Below, one piece after another: positions 25,620 to 33,753 of a DNA stretch of 43,725 nucleotides; position 1 is the stretch's first letter, and each line of letters opens with the position of its first letter. The stretch is from Pseudomonadota bacterium (GTDB lineage: Bacteria > Pseudomonadota > Alphaproteobacteria > Micropepsales > Micropepsaceae): NCBI GenBank assembly GCA_021804785.1, contig JAJZGY010000014.1:1-43725 (forward strand). The letters run 5' to 3'. A program made the translations under genes and the position numbers. Under the pieces are notes generated by a model that was given only the letters and a program-made list of their open reading frames with translations, did not search any database and was not told where the DNA came from.

Positions 25620-25667
25620 GGATGTGCTGAGCCCCAAAGACCCCTCTGAGGATACCTCAGCACATCC
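25620..25667. repeat. Perfect 12-bp inverted repeat with 24-nt loop
   Basis: GGATGTGCTGAG (25620-25631) and CTCAGCACATCC (25656-25667) are exact reverse complements. The loop contains a small CCTC/GAGG hairpin. No T-run follows, so it is not a standard terminator. It could be an RNA structure, a recombinase or protein-binding site, or a miniature-element remnant. Confidence 0.6.
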
Positions 25668-26276
25668 CAGGCCAGTGATGTCCTAGAATTGTCACACCCC
25701 GTTTTGACCAGCATGAGGGCGCGTTTCGCGGGCTCCGCCCGACCAGATTTACCGATCAAAGTGGCTCACGCGTCGCGCAGACTTCCGCGGCGTAGCCGGG
25801 GCGTGAGCAACAGGCTGGGAGGTCTGAAAGCCCTTGCACCGCTACAAAGACATGCGTCCTGTCCTGCCCGTCGACGCGCTTTACCCACTGCCCTTAGCGT
25901 CTAGATCAAGACTTGGCGCCAAATCCTGCGCGCAAAATCTCCCAAAAGGAGAAGCATTTCCAAAAGGATGCCGCATCGTGGCGTGGCAGTCGGCCCTCCG
26001 CGCTCGCAGGACCGCGGCTGCGCCGCTGCAGGCTTTACGGCCAGGGTCCATGCACCTTGTCCACGTCCTGAACACAGCTAAGCCTATCCTCTTAAATCTC
26101 TGGGGGGAGATGGTAGTGGCGCAGCGTTTGCCTTATATACCCGCCGCCCTTGGGCAGGTTGGCGCAGCGCATTTGGGGGCGAGGCCGGCCAACTTGCTGC
26201 CGCATATTTGACAAAAGCCCCAAGCATAAGGGCGCCCCACGCCGTCGCACAGAGCGGCGCGGCAGGGCCGATCGGC

Positions 26277-26295
26277 GAGGATCCCCGGGATCCTC
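26277..26295. promoter_or_regulatory. Near-perfect 19-bp palindrome upstream of the GH18-GT2 gene
   Basis: GAGGATCCC-C-GGGATCCTC: 9-nt arms around a single base, ending 56 nt before ATG 26352. With no loop it is more likely a dimeric protein-binding site than an RNA hairpin. This is a suggestion from position and symmetry only. Confidence 0.3.
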
Positions 26296-26351
26296 CGTCA
26301 AGATCAGTCAGTCGCTCTGGTCTAGAACTTGGCCTTCGGGGCAAAACGCGT

Positions 26352-29300
26352 ATGACAGAAAAGCCGGTTTTTTTCGACGCGAGCGGCAAGCGCGCGGTGC
26401 GAATTTCTGCGATCGGGTGGACCGTAGCCATCGTCTCCACGCTGGTTGGAATGTATTTTCTTGCCAGCCTCTTTGTGACGTCACCGCTGTCGGGCCTCAA
26501 GATGCCCGGACAGCTGGTGGCGATCAAAACCGCGGCGCTCGAGCGCAAAGCCGAGGCACCCGGCCTTATCGACCTGGCAGAATCGATGGCGCAAAGGCTG
26601 CGCGCCCGGCGAGCGCACCTCGCGGCCTTGCGCCGGCTGCGTAACGAGCGGCGCATGCACGCGCTTCCGCTCTCGCGTGCCATGCTGCCACACAAGGGCC
26701 GGCCGCTCTCGATTGCGTTTTTTCCCAGTTGGGCGTCAGCCGATAACGTTTATCCCGCGCTCAAACATGCCTTGCCGCGACTCGATGCCATCATGCCTAC
26801 CTGGCTTAATCTATCGGCGCCCAATGCCACACTGAGCACAAGTTTCAGTGAGCGCCTTTATCAATATGTGCTGCGCAACAAGCCCAACACGGCCATCGTA
26901 CCAGTCCTGCAAAATGCCTCAGGCGGTGCCTTTCATGGCAAGGAGCTGGCGAGCCTTCTAGCCAATCCGGTCAGGCGTAAGGCACTGGTCAACAGCGTCA
27001 CCCAGTTCATCGCGTCTCACCACCTGCAGGGCATCTGCGTGGATTTCGAGAATGTACCGCATCATTCCTATCATGATCTGTGGCTGTTCCTCGCGGAGCT
27101 GCACCAGCAGTTTCGTCCGCATGGCTGGACCATAGCCCAGGCGGCACCTTTTGATGACAGTTCCTGGCCATTCGCCGCCTATGCACGTGTGATCGACTAC
27201 ACCGTGCTCATGGCCTATGACGAGCATACCCTGACGGACAATCCCGGCGCTGTTGCCGGGCAAGGCTGGTTTGAATCCCAGCTCGACAAACGCATGAAGG
27301 TGCTGGCGCCCAGCCACACCATCATCGCCATAGGCGCGTATGGCTATGACTGGAACAAGGATGGTACCTACGAACTCAGTTTCCAGCAGGCGATGATCGA
27401 TGCCCATGATGCGGGCGCCGACGTGCGCTTCGACGGTGCCACCAACAACCCGCATTTTTCGTATGACCAGAACGGCGAGCGTCACGACGTCTGGTTCCTC
27501 GACGCAGCCACCGCCTTCGACGACATTCACGCTGCGGACATCTATCAGCCGGCAGGCTATGCGGTGTGGCGTATGGGTTCGGAAGATCCCGCCGTGTGGA
27601 GCGTCATGGGCCGCCGCTATGGAGCACCGGTCCCCAACACCCTTTACCGGATTCCGTTCGAAAGCGACATTGATACCGAAGGCGCAGGTGAAATTCTGCG
27701 CGTCGAAGCAGAGCCCCAGACCGGTAGCCGCACCCTCGAAATCGACAGTCAGACCGGCGATATCGATGACGAGCACTACACCCGCCTTCCCTCTACTTAT
27801 GTGGTGCGCCAGTTTGGTGCCCATTACGGCAAGGAAGTGGCGCTGACCTTCGATGACGGCCCGGATCCGGAGTGGACGCCCAAAATTCTGCACATCCTGA
27901 AAAAAATGCACGTTCCGGGGACCTTCTTCATCATCGGTGCCAATGCTGAAGCAAATCCGGGACTCGTCCAGGATCTCGTCGGCGACGGTGAAGAGGTTGG
28001 TGATCACACTTACACCCACCCCAACCTTGCCGACACTGCCAACGAAGGCACGCGGCTGGAGCTGAACACCACACAGCGTCTGTTCGAGGCATTAACCGGT
28101 CGTTCCTTGCGCCTTTTCCGTCCACCATATCTTGGCGATGCCGAACCGTCGGACGTTGACGAGCTCATCCCCGTCGAGGTCGCCCAGGATCTGGGTTACA
28201 TCACTGTCGGCGAACACGTCGATCCGCGTGACTGGGCGCGGCCGGGAACGCAAACCATCATTTCCCGGGTAATGCAGGAGATTCATCAGTCGAACCGCCA
28301 CAATCGCTATCCCACCAACATCATCCTGCTGCATGATGGTGGTGGCAATCGCGCTCAAACCGTGGCGGCACTGCCGGTGATCATCGATCGCCTGCGTGCC
28401 CAGGGATACCATTTCGTCCGCGTCTCTGACCTGGCCGGACTGACACCCAAGGAGGCCATGCCGCCGCTGCCAATGACGGTGCAGCTTCTGACCGATCGCG
28501 TGGTATTCCTGACCATGAGCACCATCGGCCATGCGCTCTACTGGTGTTTTCTGGCTGCTATCTTACTCGGCATCGGGCGCATGGTGATGCTGGTTGGCCT
28601 GGCGCTGTGGCGCCGCAGCTCGACGAAGGCGGAATTCGCTGCACCACCGGCAGAAGAGCCATTTGCGGTATCGGTGATCATTCCGGCCTATAACGAGGAA
28701 AGTGTCATTCTGCGCACAGTGCGCGGCATACTCAATCAGACCTATCGCCGGCTGGAGCTGATCGTCATCGACGATGGCTCCAAGGACAATACCAGCGGTG
28801 TCTTGCAGGAGGCCTTTGGCCAGGATCCGCGCCTCAGCCTGGTGCGTGTACAAAATGGCGGCAAAGCCCGCGCGCTCAATACGGGTCTTGCGACGGCCAA
28901 GGGCGAGATCATCGTGGCCATGGACGCCGACACCGAGTTCGCCCGCGACACCATAGCCCGTCTCGTGCGCTGGTTCAGCGACGCGCACATCGGCGCGGTC
29001 GCCGGCAATGCAAAGGTTGGCAATCGCATCAACATGATCACACGCTGGCAGGCTCTGGAATATGTCGTGTCACAGAATCTGGAACGGCGGGCGCTCGCAG
29101 CACTGGGCACCTTGACCGTGGTTCCAGGTGCGGTGGGCGCCTGGCGCAAATCGGTGCTGACCGAACTCGGCGGCTTCCGCATGGATACGCTCGCCGAAGA
29201 TCAGGATCTGACGATTGCGGTGCAGCGCGCCGGCTGGCAGATCAAGTTCGACTCCTCGGCAATTGCCTGGACCGAAGCCCCGACGACGGTGCGTGGCCTT

Positions 29301-29798
29301 GCCAAGCAGCGCTTCCGCTGGGCCTTCGGCACCCTGCAATGCCTGTGGAAGCACCGCGACATGACCTTCAACCGCCGCTACGGCGCCCTTGGCATGGTTG
29401 CGCTTCCATCGGTGTGGATGTTCCAAATCATTCTCACCGCGCTCGCGCCGCTTGCCGACCTGCTGCTCGTCTGGCAGCTCGCCTGGCAGTATCTCGCCTA
29501 CGTCCAGCATGGCAGCGAGTACAACGATACCAGTCTCAAGCTCACACTGGTCTATTATGGGATCTTCGTTGTCGTTGACATGACCTCCGCAATTGTCGGG
29601 TTCCTCCTCGAAAAGCGGGAACAGTGGAGCCTGTTATGGTGGCTGATGCTGCAGCGCTTCGGCTATCGTCAGATCATGTACTACGTCGTGGTGCGGTCCT
29701 TGTGGAGCGCCGTGCGCGGGGTCGTGGTGGGCTGGAACAAGATCGAACGTACCGGCACGGTGCGGGTCCGTGAAGTACCGGAACAGCCTTCCGCCTGA
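26352..29798 (+). CDS. Three-domain polysaccharide enzyme: GH18 + NodB deacetylase + GT2 synthase
   Basis: This 1148-residue inner-membrane protein begins at ATG 26352; the longer frame lacks features. Order: TM1 (~20-43); periplasmic GH18-like domain (~118-430) with the catalytic VDFEN (Asp231, Glu233); polysaccharide deacetylase domain (~490-705) with TFDDGPD (Asp501/Asp502) and HTYTH (His552, His556); TM2 (~721-753); cytoplasmic GT2 domain with VIIPAYNEE (~774), MDADTEF (~857) and QRFRW (~986-990), typical of processive synthases; then C-terminal TM segments (~1012-1048, 1065-1087). The GT2 would polymerise and export an N-acetylhexosamine chain that the periplasmic domains deacetylate and trim. 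This is the job split between PgaC and PgaB in PNAG systems, here in one chain. The product is inferred. Confidence 0.9.
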   Translation: MTEKPVFFDASGKRAVRISAIGWTVAIVSTLVGMYFLASLFVTSPLSGLKMPGQLVAIKTAALERKAEAPGLIDLAESMAQRLRARRAHLAALRRLRNERRMHALPLSRAMLPHKGRPLSIAFFPSWASADNVYPALKHALPRLDAIMPTWLNLSAPNATLSTSFSERLYQYVLRNKPNTAIVPVLQNASGGAFHGKELASLLANPVRRKALVNSVTQFIASHHLQGICVDFENVPHHSYHDLWLFLAELHQQFRPHGWTIAQAAPFDDSSWPFAAYARVIDYTVLMAYDEHTLTDNPGAVAGQGWFESQLDKRMKVLAPSHTIIAIGAYGYDWNKDGTYELSFQQAMIDAHDAGADVRFDGATNNPHFSYDQNGERHDVWFLDAATAFDDIHAADIYQPAGYAVWRMGSEDPAVWSVMGRRYGAPVPNTLYRIPFESDIDTEGAGEILRVEAEPQTGSRTLEIDSQTGDIDDEHYTRLPSTYVVRQFGAHYGKEVALTFDDGPDPEWTPKILHILKKMHVPGTFFIIGANAEANPGLVQDLVGDGEEVGDHTYTHPNLADTANEGTRLELNTTQRLFEALTGRSLRLFRPPYLGDAEPSDVDELIPVEVAQDLGYITVGEHVDPRDWARPGTQTIISRVMQEIHQSNRHNRYPTNIILLHDGGGNRAQTVAALPVIIDRLRAQGYHFVRVSDLAGLTPKEAMPPLPMTVQLLTDRVVFLTMSTIGHALYWCFLAAILLGIGRMVMLVGLALWRRSSTKAEFAAPPAEEPFAVSVIIPAYNEESVILRTVRGILNQTYRRLELIVIDDGSKDNTSGVLQEAFGQDPRLSLVRVQNGGKARALNTGLATAKGEIIVAMDADTEFARDTIARLVRWFSDAHIGAVAGNAKVGNRINMITRWQALEYVVSQNLERRALAALGTLTVVPGAVGAWRKSVLTELGGFRMDTLAEDQDLTIAVQRAGWQIKFDSSAIAWTEAPTTVRGLAKQRFRWAFGTLQCLWKHRDMTFNRRYGALGMVALPSVWMFQIILTALAPLADLLLVWQLAWQYLAYVQHGSEYNDTSLKLTLVYYGIFVVVDMTSAIVGFLLEKREQWSLLWWLMLQRFGYRQIMYYVVVRSLWSAVRGVVVGWNKIERTGTVRVREVPEQPSA

Positions 29799-29903
29799 GG
29801 CATGACCATCTTTTGTCACACCCCGGCATGCAGCAGCAGCGGCCCTCAATCGTTGGGTTCATAGCGCGAGAACGTCGCGCACCGAGCATCAGGGAGGACC
29901 ACT

Positions 29904-30614
29904 ATGCAGAGTGTCAGGACCGTGAAACTTTTAGGGATGGCTTTTTTGTGTGGCGCCATGACAGCCGGCTGTCCCGCGCTGGCTGGAGGACTGCTCGGCG
30001 GTGGGATGATTGGCGGTGGGATGATTGGCACTAACATGTCGGCCAATCTTGGCGCCAGCATGGGCCCCGCCATGGGTGCCACCGGCGGCCTGTCCGCCTC
30101 AGGCGCCATGAACAGCTCGATGGCAGGACCCAGCCCTAGCGCCAGCGCCAATCTCGGCGCCAGTGCCAATACGGGCCTCAACGGACCCAATCCTGGCACA
30201 GCTGGCCAGACCGCAGCGAGTCTGGCCGCCGCCGGACAGTCCACTGCGAGCAACGTCATCAGCGCGGGTGAAACCAGCGCCATGAGCGGGCTCAACACTG
30301 CCGCAAACAGTAGTGCCGCCGCGGCCGGTTCCCTCACTACGGCCACAGGGGCAGTTCAGGATGGCATCAACGCCGGCGCCAGCACTGCCGCAACCGCTCC
30401 TCTTAGCCAAGGCACGCTTTCTGCGGGACAGAGCGAATCCGGGGGGATCCAGACCGCCGCGACACAGCTTGCACAAGGTAGCGACACGCTGTCCTCAAGC
30501 GCCAGTGGCGGTGCCACAGCCAGCGGTGGGAAAACGCAAAACTCCCCCTCCGCAACGCGGCAGCCAACACCGAGCAATGCCAGCCATGGCCGCCCCGGCA
30601 CCTCGCAGAGCTGA
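29904..30614 (+). CDS. Secreted low-complexity Gly/Ala/Ser/Thr/Asn-rich protein, unknown function
   Basis: This 236-residue protein has a clear start: GGGAGGA precedes the ATG. Residues 1-~27 form a signal peptide (VKLLGMAFLCGAMTAGCPALA), which could be cut by signal peptidase I at ALA or be a lipoprotein leader with Cys at TAGC. The mature part is repetitive: GGGMIGGGMIG, then ANLGASMGPAMGA and ASANLGASANTGL, then Ala/Ser/Thr/Asn-rich sequence to the end, with a Lys/Pro/Ser tail. It has almost no aromatic residues and no catalytic motif. It follows the polysaccharide synthase gene by 105 nt and may be a surface or matrix protein, which is a guess from location and composition. Confidence 0.7.
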   Translation: MQSVRTVKLLGMAFLCGAMTAGCPALAGGLLGGGMIGGGMIGTNMSANLGASMGPAMGATGGLSASGAMNSSMAGPSPSASANLGASANTGLNGPNPGTAGQTAASLAAAGQSTASNVISAGETSAMSGLNTAANSSAAAAGSLTTATGAVQDGINAGASTAATAPLSQGTLSAGQSESGGIQTAATQLAQGSDTLSSSASGGATASGGKTQNSPSATRQPTPSNASHGRPGTSQS

Positions 30615-30630
30615 GATAAAGGTTCCTGGG

Positions 30631-30658
30631 GATGGGCCGGCACAAAAGCCGGCCCATC
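30631..30658. terminator. Strong hairpin between convergent genes
   Basis: GATGGGCCGGC (30631-30641), loop ACAAAA, GCCGGCCCATC (30648-30658): an 11-bp perfect GC-rich stem between the + gene ending at 30614 and the - gene ending at 30700. There is no T-run on either side, so it is a terminator-like or RNA-stabilising hairpin and not a canonical intrinsic terminator. Confidence 0.6.
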
Positions 30659-30699
30659 CATCGGCCCGCGCGCCTGATGCACGGGCACGGAAATGACAG

Positions 30700-31752
30700 T
30701 CAGCGGTAACTGTCGTTGACGGCGGCAAGCGCCTTGGACCCGGGGCAGAGCTCGCGCTCTCCCAGCTGGTTGAGCGGAAGTTTCGTTGTACCCAGAGCGG
30801 CATGAAGATCTTCCGCTTCGGGATCAAGAAAGAGCAGTCCGGTCACAACTTCCCCGCGTGCATGATGCTCCTGCAGATAAGCCATCGCTTTGGCGCGATC
30901 ACGCGGGTCGTAATCGGCCTGGAGTTTGGACAGCTTGAGCAGGGAACCATCGTGCTGGTGCACGGTCACGACCTCACCGGGGGCGTAATCGACAGTAATT
31001 TCCGCCTTGCTCTCGATGACGTCGATACGGTTGACCGCTTCGTTATGGGCTCGCACGAAATCATATGACTTTGTCGACTGCGGATTGTTATTGAACTGCA
31101 CGCATGGAGAAATGACGTCCAGCACCGCCACGCCCCGATGGGACAGAGCGGCCTTCAGCAATGGCACCAGCTGTTTCTTGTCACCGGAAAAGGATCGAGC
31201 CACAAAGCTTGCACCCAAGACCAGCGCCATGGAGACCAGATCGATGGGCGCATCGTGATTAACGGCGGTCTTGCTCTTTGAGCCCTTGTCAGCGGTGGCC
31301 GAGAACTGACCTTTGGTCAGGCCATAGACGCCATTGTTTTCGCACACATAGACCATGTTGACGCCGCGGCGCATGGCGTGAGCGAATTGGCCAATGCCGA
31401 TGGATGCGGAGTCGCCGTCACCGGAGACACCGAGATAGATAAGATCGCGGTTCGCAAGATTGGCGCCAGTGAGCACGCTGGGCATGCGCCCATGTACAGA
31501 ATTGAAGCCGTGGCTCTGCCCAAGAAAATAATCCGGGGTTTTGGACGAGCAGCCGATACCGGACAGCTTGGCCACCCGATGGGGCTCGATCGACAGCTCG
31601 AAACAGGCCTGGATGAGTGCAGCTGAAATTGAGTCGTGGCCGCAGCCGGCGCAGAGCGTGGAAATACGCCCTTCATAATCGCGATGGGTAAAACCAAGGG
31701 CGTTGGTTGGGATGTCCCTGTGGTGCAGCTTTGGCTTGGCGATATAGGTCAT
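30700..31752 (-). CDS. korB: 2-oxoacid:ferredoxin oxidoreductase, beta subunit (KorB-like)
   Basis: This 350-residue thiamine-pyrophosphate subunit has CAGCGHDSIS (~35-44), the GIGCSSKTPDYF segment, and the TPP motif GDGDSASIGIGQFAHAMRRG with VYVCENNGVYGLTKG (GDG...NN, ~108-145). With KorA it decarboxylates 2-oxoglutarate or a related 2-oxoacid to the acyl-CoA and reduces ferredoxin. It follows korA by 62 nt, and AAGGAAC precedes its ATG. The GltD-like gene upstream in the operon supplies ferredoxin-type domains, so electrons can reach NAD(P). The substrate (2-oxoglutarate, pyruvate or a branched 2-oxoacid) cannot be fixed from sequence by eye. Confidence 0.87.
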   Translation of the reverse strand: MTYIAKPKLHHRDIPTNALGFTHRDYEGRISTLCAGCGHDSISAALIQACFELSIEPHRVAKLSGIGCSSKTPDYFLGQSHGFNSVHGRMPSVLTGANLANRDLIYLGVSGDGDSASIGIGQFAHAMRRGVNMVYVCENNGVYGLTKGQFSATADKGSKSKTAVNHDAPIDLVSMALVLGASFVARSFSGDKKQLVPLLKAALSHRGVAVLDVISPCVQFNNNPQSTKSYDFVRAHNEAVNRIDVIESKAEITVDYAPGEVVTVHQHDGSLLKLSKLQADYDPRDRAKAMAYLQEHHARGEVVTGLLFLDPEAEDLHAALGTTKLPLNQLGERELCPGSKALAAVNDSYR

Positions 31753-31814
31753 AGGGACGTTCCTTCATCAAGCCTGTGTTGCGTGCATGTGCTGATATTG
31801 TGCAGATACGGCAT

Positions 31815-33647
31815 TCATTCCGCAGCTTCCTTCCGACCGAGCAGGGTCATGCGCTCTGCCACCGAATTTACGATAAACCGAGCGGTGATCGGCGTACCGT
31901 CATAGTGCAGCACTGCAATTAATCTCGCCGGATCGATCGCGCATTCGTTCACGATCATTTTGAGCAGTTGGGAATCGCGGTTCTGCTCGATCACGAAGAC
32001 CTGCTCATGGTCGTGAATGAAGTCTGTCACAGCGTCACTGAAGGGGAAGGCTCTGACGCGCAGCGTATCAAGATGCAGACCCTGTGCCTCCAGCCTCGCG
32101 AGCGCCTCGTCCATCGCAGGCGCCGTCGAACCATAGTAGATGGCACCAAACCGCGCAGTCTCAGAGGCGTTACGGCGCAGAGGTGCCGGTACCAGCGTTG
32201 CCGCCGTGTCAAATTTGCGCAGCAGGCGCTGCATGTTGTCGACATAGACCGCGCCCTCTTCGCTATAGCGGGCGTAGCGGTCACGCGAGGTGCCACGGGT
32301 AAAATAAGCTCCCCGCGTCGGATGGGTCCCAGGCAGCGTGCGATAGGGTATACCGTCACCGTCAACATCGAGGTAGCGCCCGAAATCACGCCCGGCTTCC
32401 AGCTCGTCCGCAGTCATGATCTTGCCACGGTCGTAGCGCCGTGAATCATCCCACGACAGAGGCTGACACAGCCAGTCGTTCATGCCGATGTCGAGATCCA
32501 TCATCACGAAGACAGGTGTTTGTAGCCGCTCAGCCAGATCGAAGGCAATCGAGGCAAACTCAAAGCTCTCCCGCGGATCTTCTGGAAACAGCAGCACATG
32601 CTTGGTGTCGCCGTGGCTGGCGTAGGCGGCAAGCATGATGTCGGACTGCTGGGTACGGGTAGGCATGCCGGTCGATGGGCCCCCGCGCTGGATGTCGAAC
32701 ACGACAGCGGGAATCTCGGCAAAATAGGCCAAGCCGAAGAATTCCTGCATCAGCGAAATTCCAGGTCCGGAGGTCGCCGTAAAGCTGCGTGCTCCGTTCC
32801 AGCCTGCACCGATGACTGTCCCGATGGCAGCAATTTCGTCTTCGGCCTGCACGATGGCGAATTTGTTCTCGCCGGTCTCCTTGTCAACCCGCAGCAACTT
32901 GCAGTGACGCATAAACGCCTCTGCGAGCGAGGTAGAGGGCGTAATGGGGTACCAGGCACAGACAGTCGCGCCGCCATAGACTGCACCAAGAGCCGCCGCG
33001 TCATTGCCGCCGATGAAGATGCGTTCGCCAACCTTGTCACTGCGCATCACCTTGAGCGCGCAGGCGCCGGCAAGCTGCTCCGCCGCGTAGTCATGGCCCA
33101 GCGCTATTGACTTCATGTTGAGGGCAATGAGCTTGTCTTTACCCTTGAACTGCTTGCCAATCAGGTTCTCGACAACCTCCGGCTCAAAACCGAGCAAAGC
33201 CGAGAGGGCCCCCAGATAGATCACATTCCTGAGCAGCTGGCGCTCGCGCGGAATGGTGCCTTCGAGTGAATTGGAGAGTGCGGTAAGCGGCACACCAAGA
33301 ACCACGATGTCGTCACGGAATTTGGATGCGGGCATCGGTTTGGTGGAATCATAGAGCAGATATCCACCCGGCTCGATCTCTGCAACATCACTATCCCAGG
33401 TCTGCGGATTGAGGGCAATCATCAGATCGACGCCACCACGACGGCCAAGCCAGCCCTCACCTGAGACACGCACTTCGTACCAGGTTGGCAGGCCCTGAAT
33501 GTTTGACGGGAAAATATTGCGCGAGGCCACCGGTACGCCCATGCGCAGGATGCAGCGCGCAAAAAGCTCGTTGGCGCTGGCAGATCCGGACCCGTTAACG
33601 TTGGCGAATTTGACGACGAAGTCGTTGACAGCTGCCATTGGCGTCAT
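31815..33647 (-). CDS. korA: 2-oxoacid:ferredoxin oxidoreductase, fused gamma-alpha subunit (KorA-like)
   Basis: This 610-residue protein has a gamma domain first (NGSGSASANELFARC, ~14-28; RRGGVDLMIALNP) and then the alpha pyrimidine-binding domain (GGNDAAALGAVYGG, AWYPITPST, TSGPGISLMQEFFGLA, RGGPSTGMPTRT) and the C-terminal transketolase-like domain. ATG 33647 or ATG 33638 are both possible; a GTG at 33770 would add 41 residues and overlap the upstream gene, and these lack family features. It lies 106 nt downstream of the GltD-like gene and upstream of korB. The gamma-alpha fusion without an own ferredoxin domain is typical of aerobic Kor enzymes. Confidence 0.87.
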   Translation of the reverse strand: MTPMAAVNDFVVKFANVNGSGSASANELFARCILRMGVPVASRNIFPSNIQGLPTWYEVRVSGEGWLGRRGGVDLMIALNPQTWDSDVAEIEPGGYLLYDSTKPMPASKFRDDIVVLGVPLTALSNSLEGTIPRERQLLRNVIYLGALSALLGFEPEVVENLIGKQFKGKDKLIALNMKSIALGHDYAAEQLAGACALKVMRSDKVGERIFIGGNDAAALGAVYGGATVCAWYPITPSTSLAEAFMRHCKLLRVDKETGENKFAIVQAEDEIAAIGTVIGAGWNGARSFTATSGPGISLMQEFFGLAYFAEIPAVVFDIQRGGPSTGMPTRTQQSDIMLAAYASHGDTKHVLLFPEDPRESFEFASIAFDLAERLQTPVFVMMDLDIGMNDWLCQPLSWDDSRRYDRGKIMTADELEAGRDFGRYLDVDGDGIPYRTLPGTHPTRGAYFTRGTSRDRYARYSEEGAVYVDNMQRLLRKFDTAATLVPAPLRRNASETARFGAIYYGSTAPAMDEALARLEAQGLHLDTLRVRAFPFSDAVTDFIHDHEQVFVIEQNRDSQLLKMIVNECAIDPARLIAVLHYDGTPITARFIVNSVAERMTLLGRKEAAE

Positions 33648-33753
33648 TGCTGCACGTCCCGCGGGATGGCCCCTGACGCGTCCTTCATACGGGTCGCAGC
33701 CTTTAATGCAAATTGTCCGGTCATCGCCCCCAGCAACCTCAAAGAAGTGCCCC

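Larger units (their letters stand above)
25258..26351. other. Long gene-free stretch
   Basis: About 1.1 kb with no supported gene on either strand; the open frames lack family features and have shadow-like composition. It contains a 12-bp inverted repeat (25620-25667) and a GC-rich palindrome (26277-26295), listed separately. The next gene could have a long 5' leader. Confidence 0.4.

Noticed and set aside
26958..28019. 353-codon minus-strand ORF inside the GH18-NodB-GT2 gene
   Set aside because: It is the antisense shadow of a GC-rich gene with complete catalytic motifs on the plus strand.
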